From assembly GCF_001522545.3 (NCBI RefSeq), contig NC_031771.1, positions 24,802,847 to 24,866,846 on the forward strand: DNA of 64,000 nt, in the 5' to 3' direction. A program made the position numbers and the translations under genes. Within the stretch, counting starts at the first letter, position 1; each line of letters opens with the position of its first letter. This DNA is from Parus major. Its lineage: Eukaryota; Chordata; Aves; Passeriformes; Paridae. Under the pieces are notes generated by a model that did not search any database, was not told the DNA's origin, and saw only the letters and a program-made list of their open reading frames with translations. Shown here piece by piece: positions 24,101 through 37,905 of this stretch.

Positions 24101-27100
24101 TGTATGCTTGCTCCTCCCCATATTAAAAGCATATTGTGGATGCACTGAGCTTTGCAGAAATGTCTCTACTAAGTCAAGAGCCAAATGCCTGGCAAAGCAG
24201 GGACCATAACAGTTTCCACAGTACAGATCAAGTGAAGGGCTCCCCCAAGCACTTACTTTTCACTTAGCTGATGCTCAAGATGACACCAAGAATCCAACTA
24301 AGTATTGACTGAGAAGCAGACTTCAGTGCTGAGCAATTGCTGAGAACAGATTACACTTGAAATCTAGACAACTTCAATTCAGGCTTTATTTCCAGCTGCA
24401 ATGCCCTGGCAGGGACATACAGCTAGAGCTGAGCCTCGACCAACTTGGCTGGGGATGCTGGACACATTAAACAGGGTGGACACAAAACATGTGCAAGCAG
24501 ATGGCCCTGTCCTCAACCCAGCAACAAAGATCCACACAAAACTGAGGGGAATGGAAGAAGGGGGCACGGAACGAGACACTGGGGGCAAACCCTGCCTTCT
24601 TAGGGTATCATACAGGCATTTGTAGCCCACAGGATCAATCTTAGAAGAGTGAAATCTGATTGCTCTGTGTTCCCAGGACAGCACCAGCACTCCTCACCTT
24701 ATCTACTGTTCATTCTCTAACGCCCCCCCTTCTCAATCAGTGAAAGGAATTAGGAGCTACCCTTGAAAATGAGCCATTTATAAGAAGAGAAACCATTTTG
24801 TCCACCTGACAAAATCATGTCAACTGATTTATACTTGTGATTTAGAAGAAGCTTTTCCTTCCATCACACTTCAACCTCTCTAAAATAAAAAGTTTCCAGG
24901 TGAAGTCGCTTGCAGCTGCCAAATAGGTTCTCAAAATATCAAGATGAATTACAGATGGAAGACTCTTGCTGAAGGAGGAACTGCTGCAATTGTCGTTCTT
25001 TGTGCTATATTTTATTCATTTTCAGGCCAATTAGCACCCCTCATCCTTCCTCCTGTTCCTTCTTTTCACCCTATTACAATACTTCTGCTTTGTTAAATGT
25101 CTGTGAATGAAAAGCTAATCCACTAGTCAGAATCAGGAGACAGATTCAGATTCAGATCATTGTGAGCAAAATGGGCAGTTTAAGCAACAGCTTGCCTTTG
25201 TAATTTGCTTTTTGAGCAGTGACAGCTTTTTCCCCTCATCTTAGGTAAAAGATTGGACTGAAGGAACCCAGCTCAGCCAGTTTTTCTTGTCCATCTGGGA
25301 AGGATTCGGGATGGGCTGGCCTCTGGAGGATGCCTTTTCACAGGAAGTGTTCAGGCCACAACAGTGCCCGCTGTCTGAGAGACGTTCCTGTCCTTGGTGT
25401 CTCACACCAGATGCTCACAATGAATATGCCAAGCTTTTCCCCTCAGTCCCTCTGTGTCATCCCTACAAGTTAGCTGTCTCCTTTGCTCTCCCTTGCTAGT
25501 TCGCCAGAAAAGTAGCTTTCAGCTTCTGTAGCCTTTAGAAAACAATAACTTCACAGATCCCCTGTTCAGTGTCCTGAAGAGCTTCAGGGAGCAAAGACAA
25601 AACCCCTAAAGAGTAAGTCCTCTCAGAAAAAAAATAAAAAAAAAAATAAAATATCCCCCTCTCTAGTTTAAACAGTAGGAAGACTTTACTAGCAAGTGTT
25701 GCTAATGAGTAAACAAAACCAAGGGAAAAAGCATGAGAAAGGAAAAAGAACATTCTGTAGGATTTAATGGCCAAATGTCTATCTTGCTAACATTATTTTC
25801 CCCTTTCTCTACAAGATGATCTTGTCTCAATCAAACTAACCAGTTTGCAAATCTAATTTGAATTCTTGAAAGCAACTCTAATTTATCACAATCCTCTCTG
25901 AGGTCAAATCTATTCTGTATTCTTTTTCAAAGTTTTCCAGCATGGTAAGTACTGTAGCTGCATTATAAAAGGAACACAATTCTTACTTTATGGAAAATTG
26001 CCTTGAAAAAGAAAACAGCTCTGCATTGCTGTAGTTATTAAGAATTTCAGCTTTTATAATGCACATTGCTGTGTTCATCAGTTTTCACAAGAGCCTTGTA
26101 CTCCTTTCAACTGGCAGACATTCCATTATATATATGAACACATAAACACACATGTATATATGTAATGCTCAGAGCAGATGAATCACTTCAAAAGATGCCA
26201 AAGTGCAGCCAACTTGAGAGTTATATCTTCTTAACACCAGTGCTTTTGCAACTCCACAAAGTCAAGTCAGTAGTGCTAAAACCTTGGTACCATATTTCTC
26301 CACAGTAAACACTTGGTTTCACTGGGGAGTTACTCCTATTTATTTCACTGGTCCATTTTTAAACTTTTGACATATTAGGGAACTCTGGGGACTTACAGAA
26401 CTCAAAAAGGGGAAAAATAAGATACATTTATTTCGAGTAGATCGCTGAAACAGCACTGCAGGATGTTGCAGGAAAAAAGGCAGCGCTTTGTTCTAACAGG
26501 CATGACAGTAGTCACTTCCCAGTGGCAGAGGGAGTCTACTGCTCTGTCTAAGCATATGGGATGTTATTACACCCATCTTCATGTCAGCACTGTACATTAT
26601 CCACTCAAGGTCTTAGACTAGAGCTATTTTGAAATAAAGTTAGATTCAGGCTTGGTGACTGGATCTAAGCAGCACAGCAAAACTTTTCTTTGCCAGGCAA
26701 GGTGCTACTCTTCAAACAGCTTCCATCTTACAGTGTTCAAAGCTGCTTGCAATGTTAGACTGAGTCCTGAGGGAGGCAGGCCAACAAGGAAAACACAGGC
26801 AAGAAGCTTAAACATGAAACTCTGCTCAACAATGCAGCCCACAACATTGTCAATTGGTCTCAGCTGTATTCCAAATAGCACCAGCACTGCCAGAGCCTGG
26901 TGCTTGACAAATGCTAGTTTCACAGTAGGCATAAACATACCCTTGTAGCTATGATCTTTTGCACCAGGCTTAAGAAACAGATTGTGACCACTCAGCTCCC
27001 ATAGGCACATATTCATACACTGTACACTGAGTTTCAGTCAAATATCTACCCACCAAGTCCCAGTTTGGTAGACTAACAACTGATGTGGAAACTTCCATTT

Positions 27101-29338
27101 CTAGAGGCATTGAAAAACCTGGGGCTGATTTATTCTCTGAGGTGTTGGATGACTACAGGGCAGGCAAGCAGAAAGGTCTTAGTGACTAAGGCACAAAACT
27201 TGCTTTTAGCGGTGCCCCATGGCAAACTCAGTCCAGAGGTTAATGGATGAAGGACAACTAATGAAGCCCTGCACCAGTTTTAATACTAGCTTTCAGGCTT
27301 TTAAGTTCACCATCCCTTTGTGGTTAGGCTTTTCCCACCCTTTTTAAAAGTTGGGAGCAGTTCAAATTTCTTCAACAGTAAAATGTGGACTCGAGGAAGA
27401 AATCCAACTGTAGTCCTCATTCTAACAGCCTGTGAGGGACATACTGAAAGCCCTCCAGGCACAGATTCCACACTACATCCCAGAACTCAACTGTCAAAAT
27501 CCAGGGTAGCTCACACAGACAGGCTTCCCTGTTGGCAAACAGGATGCTGAGGAAAGGGGAATGGTTTCCTAGCCAACAGTATTCACTAAGCTAATGTTTA
27601 CCTCGTGTCTTTAGGACAATGCCATAATCAGAAACAAATGCAGTCGAGCTCTGTTCTCGAGATTTTCCCCTGCTTTATTCAGTATACCCAAGACAACATA
27701 CTCCACAAAAATGGAGTCCACAGTCCATCTTCCCCAAAACTTACACCTCCCCCACCTCTCCCCTCAAGGGAAACCATCAGAGAAGTGCCTTGAGTTAGGA
27801 CACCATTCCTGTTAGTGCTCGCCTTGCTCCTTGCTCAGGAGAATGTACATGGGCATTTATATGCTTTCCTGAACAGGGATGGTTTCTTTCAACCAGGTGC
27901 CTCATCCTGCTTCTTTCTCCAGCAGTGCCTTAGTTTTGTGTCTTTCCAGTTTGGACTAATGGTTCACTCAAACAGGCATTTTTTCCACATCAGGTGAAAA
28001 CAGGATCTCCCACATCTGGGTTCCAAACTCGCTGCAAAACCACAATACAACAGAAAGTACTGAGATACAGAATAAAACCTTAAGACCATTTTTGAGACAA
28101 CATTGTGGAACAAGCAATTCTAATCCCCTCCCCCAGTAATGAGAATGATGACTTATGTAACAAAATTATGAATCATTGATATCTTTTTGTTGTACCAGTG
28201 TATAATTATTCCTCAAAGCATCTTCCTGCATCTGATCACAGATATTTGTACACCTTTTGACACATCTGAAGGCAAATATATACCAAGAGATGACATAAGC
28301 CTGTCTAATAAAATACTGCTTTTTACAATAGTAACAAGAGAATTATAGACTGTTATTTTGTATTTGTTGAACAGAATGTCTTTTAACTACTTATTGTTTA
28401 TTTAGAAAACAATAATCCTCGATTTTAGAGATTCACAGAGCAAATAAGATGACTTGTTTTTCTGAAAAGAAAATTGCCCTGCAGATGTAGATGGTCATGC
28501 AACCAGTCTGGGGTGACAGCTGGCATTTAAATGGAAAATTAATTCTTCTCAGTCTGTCAAAGCAAGGACCTCATCTTCCAAAGGAAGTGCGAGATTGCTT
28601 AAGACCCTGCACACCATGAAGTTCCTGACAGGAGGAAGAAATGAGTGAGGTGAGACTAGAAATGATCTTTCCCTCTGAAAGCTGCAGCTCCCTTGCAAGC
28701 CCTGCTCCCACATGCTCCGGGGTGGTGGCTGTACGCTCTGCAGGTTAGCAGAGGAGTATCACTCACGCAACAATGGTGACAGTCCAACAAATCCTAGGCA
28801 GGGTCTGATAATCAGGGCTCACACTTGGCTCCTGCTCACACTCACCCTGGAGTGTGCTTTCACAGCCTGCTTTTAAGCCCTGAGACACATCTGCAAAGAT
28901 GAGAGAATGAGGCTGGTCAGAACCACAATTGCTCCCCACTGCACGAATGCCAGTAAGTGATTTCACTCCAGAGCACTGCTAATCCCCTGCTACATCCCCC
29001 AGCTAGCTGTCAGGGGAGCTGCTCAGTCACTGGGTGCTCCTGCTGGGTGCCTAGGGAAACCAAAACCATTGTGTGCACTCTTCGTGTTCAGTTCCACTAC
29101 CTTTCCTGCCTGCTCCAGGCCAGCAAGGACTTATCCACAGTCACTGCACAGCATAGCAGGACACCCCAGATCTAAATTTCTGACAGCATTTTGGGAGGTC
29201 AATCATGCTGTATGTACCAAAGACAGATGGTCTATATGGAATTTTCTTTTCATTCTTGGACCATATGCATTTGTGATACTATGCTCAGGTTCTCTGCTTG
29301 AGGAGTGCTTTGACAGCCAAGGCAGTTTGCTTTGTTTA

Positions 29339-29490
29339 TGAAATAATTCAATATATTTTAATATAATATATTAATAAATTAATAGTTATTTTTTCAATAT
29401 TTTCAAACATTATAATTAGTATTTATTTCATTTATATGTTTATGCATAATTTATTATTTTAAAATATAATTACTTAAAAGGTTATTATAA
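29339..29490. repeat. AT-rich low-complexity tract
   Basis: About 150 bases made almost only of A and T with TAATATA/ATTTAT-type words, ending abruptly in normal sequence. It is likely low-complexity DNA, and a matrix-attachment role is possible but untested. Confidence 0.75.
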
Positions 29491-32400
29491 AGATAAGTGT
29501 TGGGACAGCCTTCAGCCAAAATACATCAGTTTGCTCCATGTATTTCCAGGCAGAGACTCCCATGCATTTTAAGAGCTGCTCAATAGGTATATGATCATCT
29601 TCAAATCATGAGCCTTTAAATTTCTGTAGGCCAGATAAACCCCCACTACTGTAGTACCTGATGTTGCACCCATCCTTCCACAGCCCCACAATATCAAAAA
29701 CCACTACCAACTAAATTAAAGACGAATACAAGATTTCCCAGAGGAAATCAGGACAACCCCTTATGGCTGGGCTGCAGCCAGCTTGAGAGAAGCCACACAG
29801 GAAGCACCGAGCTGGGCAGCAAGCATTAGGCACACATATACATGTGTGCTAACACTACACTGCACCACCCCTTCCCCCAGTGAAATATTCCATTTACTTT
29901 GTCTTCAGGCTCTATGCTTTGGCATATGGGGATTTTCAGCAGGAAAGGAGCCTATGAGCGTACATACACACCTACAGGAGCCGTGCAGGTGAACACAGAC
30001 AATTTTAAAAACACACTAGAAAGCACATAGCTTTTGCTTGTCAGAAGTCCACCACAGACCGTGCTTCATGCTCCTGCCAAAATGATGATCTGGATGCAGA
30101 TCAGGAGCTCTGACTGCAGATGTTAGGAGTGCACCATTCCTAACAGATGCATAATCTGATTAAATATGAAATGCAATGATATTGTCAAAACCCATTAATC
30201 ACTCTTTCAAGACACATTAACGTAGGCCTAACTGACAGCTGTGATGATTTTAGTGTCTCTACAGGTACTGTTCTCATCAAAGTTACCCACAGGGTCTCAA
30301 AGAATAAAAGGTATTCAGTATGCAGAACATTCTTCATGCACTGTACCAATATTGCCTTCATGAAAAGTGTTAGTATTACTTATGTTCCTGCACCTTTCTT
30401 TAGATTATTATTTGTTTTCTTTGTACTCCTCCTAATTGTTACCTTGTGCAAAAATAGTGATAACTTGTCAAAAATACAGGGAAATTAGAAACAAGCAGCA
30501 AGCATGCCAGGTCCGTAAGAGAGGAACACAGCAGTAAGAATTCATAGGCTGCTGTGTCAACTGAGATAGCCTCTCCTTTAGCAGAGGCATCCAAATATCT
30601 AGCTTTTTGGCCTGGGAATGAAGCATGCATGTGCTCCCTTATTTTATCTCAGTGGGTCCAAAAGAGACAGGCCGTGAATCCATCTTGATCCTTTATTCTG
30701 GCCTTCCATGCCTGTGATGCATCTACCACTGTAAACCATCCATTGTCAAATTTATCTGCCCATTTATGCACAATTAGAATTTATATCTACATTTGCTTTT
30801 AGCCTTTTTAAGCTTAATTTGTTTGCTTCCAGCCTCATTATTGTACTTTCTAGACCTTTGAAGTAGTTACATTGAATTCAGTGCAGGAGAAACAACACCT
30901 CTCTGGACCAGCAAACATTAGGAATGTCAACAGGAGATAGCATTTGGAAATAGCTGAGGGATCAGGTCCAACTGGTTGGCACAGCAGGGACATGCCCATT
31001 TACTTTAAGAGTTTGGCCACGACAAGCTGCCCAAGAGCAATGGCTCATTTACATAAATGACCAACTGCATGTTGGGGAAAGGGCAATAAAGGCCAGTGTT
31101 TGTTCACAAAGCAAAAACTTTTGGCAAACTTATCAGTAATAAAGTCTAGTGGCTACCATTACATTAGCATACCAGACTTCCCCAAGAGGATGATGACAAA
31201 AAAGCACAGAAGAATAATACTAAGATGTGCCATCTCACAGCAAGGACTAATGTTCCATGACAGACAGTGGCTAGACATGGTTATCTGGAAACATGAGGGG
31301 TTAAAACTGGAGAGAAAAGTTGTTACTTCCTGGCCCACTGGCAAAATTAGTTTCCCAATCCTTCCCAATGCCAGAGAAAACATTTCTGTTTCATCTCCTG
31401 CAATGTCTTTTTATTGCATTAATTTGTCCAGTGACACTTGGAGCCCATAGAAGCTCTCAGCATGCTCAGTATACTGTGGCAAGTACATCAACAACTTAAT
31501 TACCTGTTGCATGACAGATTATTATCTCCTTTAATCCTCCCTTAACTTTTACCTACTTGTCACCTACTAGGTAACCACAATGCCTTGAAGCTTTGATGCT
31601 AGAAGAGGCAACATCCCACCCTTATTTTCGTTCACCATAGAATTCATTACTATGTACCTTCCACATCTCCAGTAATTTTTCAAATATTTAGCCTTTGCTC
31701 AGTTACAAAAACTACTCCATCATTTTTGTTTCTCTTATTTCCACTGTACTTCTCTATTTTTTCCCACCTCAGCCATCTTGTCAATCTTGGCCTCCATTCT
31801 GCAATTTACAGGATCAAACAGAGGATAATTTAGAAGCCTGAGAGTTTTGGAGGGGACCAAGATTGGCACAGCAGTCCATCGTGTGTTGTTGATCAAAGGA
31901 ATACAGTTTATATTGGAACTCTTCAAAGCAGGGATTTTTACTGTGTATTTACATAGTACTTGTCTCAGCAGGACCTTGCCTTATCTAGGACTCTGGGGTG
32001 TTTTTCAAACAAATTATTAATATATACCTCAAATAGGTAAAACGGTGCTAGATAGGCATTTAAGGAGAATAAACACTTGTAGTTGTGAGCTTTCAGGTAT
32101 GCTAAAACAAACATTAAGGTGGTGATAAGTGAAGGAAAGGACACAAGCGTATTTTGGAAAGTGGCATGGAAATGGCTTTTGTCACTGAGATGTTTCAGGT
32201 CATCTGCACATAAATCCATATACACATGTAACTGGCTTATGTACAGACAGCAGTATTTTGTACCATGTAGGTTGGACAAAATCCTTGTAAAAAAAAATCC
32301 CATCTTTCTACGCTGCCTCTTAATGTGAGACCATAAAGGCTTGGAGAGGCAGCAGTATACAGGAGCGTCAGAAACAGGCGGGAGAGGCTTTTCTTAGCTT

Positions 32401-33121
32401 GACACTGATGCACTGACAAGTTAATGGGGACCAAGAACATCCACGTTTGCCTTATGGATTTATAAGAGGATCACTAAAGTGAAAACTAACAAATCCTGCC
32501 GTAAAAAGGCTTAGCAATATTCTCTTTCTACTTAACTCATTGTAATCTAAGATTCTGTTTGCCCATATGATCAGAAAAAACCTTCTGGACTGTGGTTCAA
32601 AACCACTATAGAAACTGTTACCTGACACACCACAGCCTGAAGAATTCGTAACACCACCTCCTCAGTAAACACCTCTAATGGTGTGCCACAAATGCAGAAC
32701 AAAAATCCATGTGACAGAGCAGCTAGAAGCATAATAAAGCCCCTGAATATGAAAAAAAATAAATAAAATAGAAACATAGCATTCTACAAAAATCGGGAAT
32801 TTATATTTTTTTCTCAGAAAGGATCCATTGGGAAATACTGACAGAAATCTTCCTTCTAGTCTACAATCACAGCTGTGGCCATGCTTCTTTGGAGCTGTTC
32901 TTGTACAGTTCTGTTTCCCAAGTTGGAACGTGCAAGGTGGAACTCTCCTGAACAAGTGCTTGCAGAAACTCACAGTAATATCTGTTACTTCTTTGCAGAG
33001 GTTGACATCCTGGGAGGCACTGTGCATGAAGTTTTAATAAGAAATGCCAGCCCACAGGTAGAACTGAGAATGAGTTGTCTATGCAGAGACAGTTGCTTAA
33101 GTAATACATTTTAGTACCCAT
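29491..33121. other. Intergenic, no gene recognised
   Basis: Ordinary AT-rich sequence. The stretch 32820-33060 has a short open + frame and splice-like AG/GT signals around 32999-33057, but nothing resembles a known protein. Confidence 0.5.
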
Positions 33122-33512
33122 ATGTCTTCTTCTCCAGACCCTTCACCATCCTCTTGGCCTTCCTTTGGGTGCTCTCCAACAGCTCAATGCCTTTTTTACA
33201 TTGTGGCACCCAGAACTGCCCCCAGCACTGGAGGAGAGGCCGCCCCAGTGCGGAGCAGAGCAGGACAATCCCCTCCCTTCCCTGGCTGATGCCCCCAGGA
33301 CAGGGTTGGCCCTCCTGGCTGCCGGGGCACAATGACTCACATTCAATTGCCATCGGCCAGGACCCCCAGGACCCTGTCTGTGGGACTGCATCCAAGTTAT
33401 TCATGAAGATGTAGAAGAGGACTGGGATGAGGATGGAGTCCTTCAGAACCCGACTAATGACGGGTCACCAGCCTGGTGTTACCTCATTCACTCTAACACT
33501 TTGTGCCAAATC
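33122..33512 (-). mobile_element. CR1 LINE fragment, - orientation
   Basis: GC-richer block. Its + strand shows inverted CR1 words: 'CTCTTGGCCTTCCTTTGGGT', 'GCTCTCCAACAGCTC', 'CATTGTGGCACCCAGAACTG', 'CCCAGGACCC', and 'TCACCAGCCTGGTGTTACC' near the end. It corresponds to the 3' untranslated part of CR1. The ORFs seen here on both strands (82-97 codons) are repeat artefacts. Confidence 0.78.
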
Positions 33513-34380
33513 ATTATAAGCCATCTGTTACAATCAGTAAAGTTAGTACAGGAATGTGGAGCTTTCTCATCCCCACCTTAAACCAAAAGTCACTACAATG
33601 GTAAAAGACTAGCAATCTTTCAGAGTCTGGATCATGCACTAATAATGCCATTTATTTGTATTTTTATTCAAAGCAGCTTTCAATGATGGTTCAATATCAA
33701 GGAACACTCAGATGTATTCCCCCTCTCTATCTTCACATTTCGTAAGAGCACAAAACCTTTCAAAACCTTTCCACTGCAGAAAGTAGAGATTCAAACATAG
33801 GATATTAGAATACTCTGTCCTTCATCAGGCCACTGTAGTCTTGTAAAGGACTAAAAGAAAAATCTTGCCCTGCTGCCACCTCTGTGCAGAGATCACCAGA
33901 AATAATATTTTATTGTGAAGTAAAGCATAATCCAGCTCAGGATGACGGCACTGTGAATAGCACAGCTTGAGAATGAGCCAAAGCATACTCAGAGACTGCC
34001 AGTCTTTTCTCAAGCATCCTTAACAGCCCAGATGTCTGAAGGAGAAGATCATGGTAAAGAAAATATATTGGAAAGCCAGAGATAACACCATTTCCCACTA
34101 TTCCCTGTCATGGAAGAGTCATTCCATTATGCTAGCAGCTCCTGAGTCATTCTCCAAGAGTGGAACCTGTGAAAGGTTTTTCTTATTTTTCCATGTATTT
34201 ACACACATAGTTCCAACAACAGACATGCAACCATACTTCTTTCACTTGGAGAAATATCCAGGCTTTCAGTGTCCTTTGCTAAAAAAGAGGTTTTAAGAGG
34301 TTCAGCTGGTGAACTGTAGCACTGGTACTCTGTCAGGGACCATCTCCTCATGGTACAGTAGTCAGTACCCGGTTGAGGGA

Positions 34381-34433
34381 TGACTCAAACACTCACTGGT
34401 TTTGGGTGACTCACACAGTCAGGAGGTGACTCA
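34381..34433. promoter_or_regulatory. Cluster of three perfect AP-1 motifs
   Basis: TGACTCA at 34381-34387, 34407-34413 and 34427-34433. A fourth copy in the opposite orientation (TGAGTCA) lies at 34143-34149. TGACTCA is the TRE consensus bound by Fos/Jun and NFE2-family dimers. Function as an enhancer is inference. Confidence 0.4.
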
Positions 34434-36339
34434 TTCCATGAGGGGAGTAATTTAACTCCTTCATGGACCCCAAAATCTAAAGCAAGCCTTTAGCAGCCGC
34501 ATCCATCCTGAACACAACTTACAAGCTGGAAAAAAACTGAGCAGCGTGGGCACTTTGATTTTCATTCACCCTCCTGGAACTCACTAGTCACTACTCAAAC
34601 ACTAAGGATCAAGGAATCCAAGGCATGCACCAGTTAGCTCGTTTTCTGTTAGAGACAGCAAGTTCCCAAATAAAAACCAGAAGCTCCACAGAAGTGAAAA
34701 CTTTTATGCACTTGCAAATATTTATTATGCTGTAGCACAAGGAAAGGGGCTGGCAGAAGAGCAGGGAGCAATCTTAACAGATCTGTACTGGTTTGCACCT
34801 CAGCAAAAAACCTCTTCCACAGCAGGAGGCTGCTAAAAAAATTTCAGCAAGTTCAAGCCAGAGCAATGAAAACAAGATGATATTTTCTTACCACCAAGAT
34901 CTGATAGCATCGAAGTATTATGAAAACCACAGCGTCTTAGAGGGGAAAATAAGAAAATATAGGAACAGTTTGAAGCTAACCTGTTCATATAGCAAATCCC
35001 ACTGGAACTGTTTTTCTGGCCATTTTAAACTATACACCTGCTCTGGGATCAACTTGCAACAAGCTGAAGAGGAGGGAAGGTATTGTTATAGGCACCTGGG
35101 TGCAGAACAGCCCAGAGCTGCTATTTCTCCATTGTGCCTTATTGAACCAAATTTTGGGATCTCACATTGACTGCCAATCAAATCCAAGGATTTAGGCTAA
35201 CTTTTACGAAAGCAATTTATGGGCTGGATTTGGACATACATAAAACATTTCAGGGAATCTGTGTGACTGATGCACAGCATGAGAAAATAATTCTATTCTT
35301 ATTCACCCCATAACAAGATGAATGCATGTAATGTTTGTAAGAGGAGCTATCTTTCAAATATCAAATTTAACACATAACTGTCACAGAAAAACAAATAGCC
35401 CACACAGCATAATCTACTGCAATAGCTAAAATCTGTTTAAGAGCAGGGCAAGAGTTGGAACAAAATCTGTGCCAATTGTTGGCATTGGCAGAGTACAGTT
35501 CCTGGAATAACATTGCATAAGCGGGAGAATTACTCATAGAAGATAACATGGTCTGAATTTTTATTATTCTGGAATTTGCTGAAACACACAGCTTGGAGAG
35601 GAAAAGCCAGGCTGTTGATGTGTGTGACAATAGTTGGGAACATTGTCTGTATTTCAGAGACAACATGCTGTCCCTTTCAATAGCATCAGCTCCATATCTC
35701 CATATAATCAGTCTAGTTTAAAATTAGAACAGGAGCCTGTGGCCAGAGAGTTTTAACACTTCTGCAGCACTTAAACAGTCAACATTTGGAAGAAAAAAAT
35801 GGATCAGGTGATCCATAGTGCATGCACTTTGCTAGCTGTCAGGAGGTTAATGGTGTGCCTCAAGCACAAGGCTAAATTAGGATGTGAACACCTTAATCTA
35901 CAGTTGCAAATGCTGACAGCAATGGCACTTCATCAACTATTTTTGCAGTCTTATTTGCTGCATATCTCCCCGATTTCTCAAGCCTGTGCCACCAACCCTC
36001 CCTCATCTCCACATAAATTAGCTAAATGACCTCTTGTAGCCTGCTTGAAATGAAAATTGTCATCTGAAGGAGAAAATAGCTGTTCTAAATGTTTGCAGAG
36101 AATGGAGAGGGTGTTCAGGATTGCAAGCTTTTCCGCAATACAAAACCTTCAAAAAGTCATGCGCCAGAAATTAGTCTTATCTGATATTCAGAGCCAAGTA
36201 ATGAATAATTTTGCCTCAAAAAAAAAAAAAAAAGCAGTCCTTTCTTTATATTTGAATTTTACATTTTCAGTTCTGTAATGCATTAAAAACCTATGGATAT
36301 TGCTTAAGAAAAAATATTTTTATAGCAGAGCTGAAATTT

Positions 36340-36368
36340 ACATGTTTTACATGTAAATGTAAACATGT
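36340..36368. repeat. Near-perfect palindrome containing a forkhead site
   Basis: ACATGTTTTACAT and ATGTAAACATGT are inverted copies apart from one extra T, with a 4-base loop. The right arm includes TGTAAACA (36358-36365), the forkhead (FOX) consensus. A further TTTTACATGTTTA follows directly. Confidence 0.5.
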
Positions 36369-37129
36369 TTTTACATGTTTATTTCATGTGCTTTGTAACA
36401 CATACTGCTAAAACTTGTGGATAAAAGCTTCTGAGGAGCCACCATAACTGCATTGATACTATACTCTAATAGCTTTATTGCAGGAGTGTATTAAACAAAG
36501 CTAAATGATAGAGACAGCTTCAATTTTTTTCCCTTATTTGAGGGGGAAGAGAGACACTGAAATCACAAATAGAAATTAATACATTTGCCACAAGTATAAT
36601 ATTAGCAATTCTCCAATTTGTTACATGTAGCCCTGGAAAGATTAATTTAAGGGCAGCAATAGAAACAAGTCACAGCAAATTTATCTGGAAGAGAATTTTC
36701 TCCTCCAGGATAGCTGCTTCTGAAGACATGGCATGAAGTTTTACCTAAACAGGAAAGCTCCTGATAATCTTATCATGGTCCCATCAGGTAGGAGAGGGGG
36801 ATATCACCTCACTTCACCTGCTCTTAAACAGTGCCAGCAGAGAAATAGAAAGAAATCTATCAGTCAGGGTGCAAGAAATATGATACTGACTGTGAGGAGG
36901 ATTATAAAATTTATGGCTAATACAGTATCTAAATACTGCCAGTGCAGTAGGTAATATTCTAAAGGATTATGTTATAAGTAGGTTTGGCTACAATGTACAG
37001 ATTTGTAGTCTTTGGCCCTGCAGAAGTCACAATAACAAAGCACCTATGGAGCTACTTTAGAATTTGATCTCTGTGTGATCAGTCTTAACGCTTGCTTTTA
37101 CTCACCCATCCAAAAGTGCATGTTCCTCA

Positions 37130-37759
37130 TCTTCATAAGTGTTACCCATCTTCCGTCTGGATGTGCCCTGCAGGCACCACTGTCAGGGTGAGGAATACAC
37201 CTGGAAGCTGCCTGCAACCTTGGAAGGCCACTTTGTACAGTTAGCCCAGTTTCCAGCAGCACTTCATACCCTTTGGAAGGCTGATGTGTACCAAAGTCAA
37301 TTGCAATTGCACTGCTTCCCCATCACTGCAACACATTAGTTATCTGAACATCCAGACAGCTCCTCCTGCAATTCCCACTTGGTTCTTAGGACAATTACCA
37401 CCTGGTATTCTTACCCTGGGACAATTCACACTGCCCATCAGGGACAGGAAAGGGAGTGGGGATATGTGGGGCAGGTTACAAGAGAAGACCTGACCACCTT
37501 TCATTGCCTGCAGTCACAACAGCTCAAGATGCCAGTGGCCTTCTCCACTTGCAGGGCACATATCTCTTCCCCCATACCCAGTTCCTCAATAACTCTTACC
37601 AAAAGTTTAGAACCCCAGGAAACTGCAAATCCTGTTTGCTCCGGCAAGTTGTGGTATCTCCTTCTTGCTTATGTCTGCTTCCTCAGGAGGAAGGGAGGCT
37701 ATAGAGCAGGTGGCATGGGCAATGGAGAAATATAAAGGAACATGATTTCCCTGAAAATT
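37130..37759. other. GC-richer segment, repeat-like, unassigned
   Basis: Less AT-rich than its flanks. Three overlapping + frames are open for 60-118 codons but shift into each other, as in a decayed coding element. It abuts a CR1 copy on the right. No family recognised; it could be old transposable-element sequence or unique DNA. Confidence 0.3.
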
Positions 37760-37905
37760 CTCATTTTCAACTTGTTGTTGACCAGGACCCCCAGGTCCCT
37801 TTCCACAGTACTGCTCTCCATCATCTCATCCCTCAGTCTGTACATACATCCAGAGCTGCCCCATCCCAGCACTGAATCCAGCACTTGCCCTTGTTGAATT
37901 TATTT
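37760..37905 (-). mobile_element. CR1 LINE fragment, - orientation
   Basis: 'CTTGTTGTTGACCAGGACCC', 'CCAGGTCCCTTTCCACAG', 'CATCCAGAGCTGCCCCATC' and 'CACTTGCCCTTGTTGAATT' are inverted CR1 3' UTR words. Truncated at both ends. Confidence 0.78.

Larger units (their letters stand above)
19163..29338. other. Intergenic, no gene recognised
   Basis: About 10 kb of mostly AT-rich DNA. It contains a possible non-coding exon (19447-19633, listed separately), an inverted repeat followed by an ATT repeat at 21063-21108, an A/T-rich stretch at 25627-25655 and alternating AT/CA dinucleotides at about 26132-26165. No supported coding sequence. Confidence 0.5.
33513..37129. other. Intergenic, no gene recognised; AP-1 cluster and small repeats
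   Basis: Unique-looking DNA. It holds a TGACTCA cluster (34381-34433), an A16 run (36218-36233) and a forkhead-containing near-palindrome (36340-36368). The 125-codon ORF at 34793-35170 starts at a TTG and matches nothing I know. Confidence 0.5.

Noticed and set aside
32999..33057. Short exon-like segment (TTTGCAG acceptor, ACAG|GTAGA donor) in an open frame
   Set aside because: Only 59 bases, with no known peptide similarity and next to a CR1 copy. Such pairs are frequent by chance.
34793..35170. 125-codon + ORF
   Set aside because: Starts at TTG, no recognisable domain, no splice context, in unique AT-rich DNA. A chance ORF is the simpler reading.
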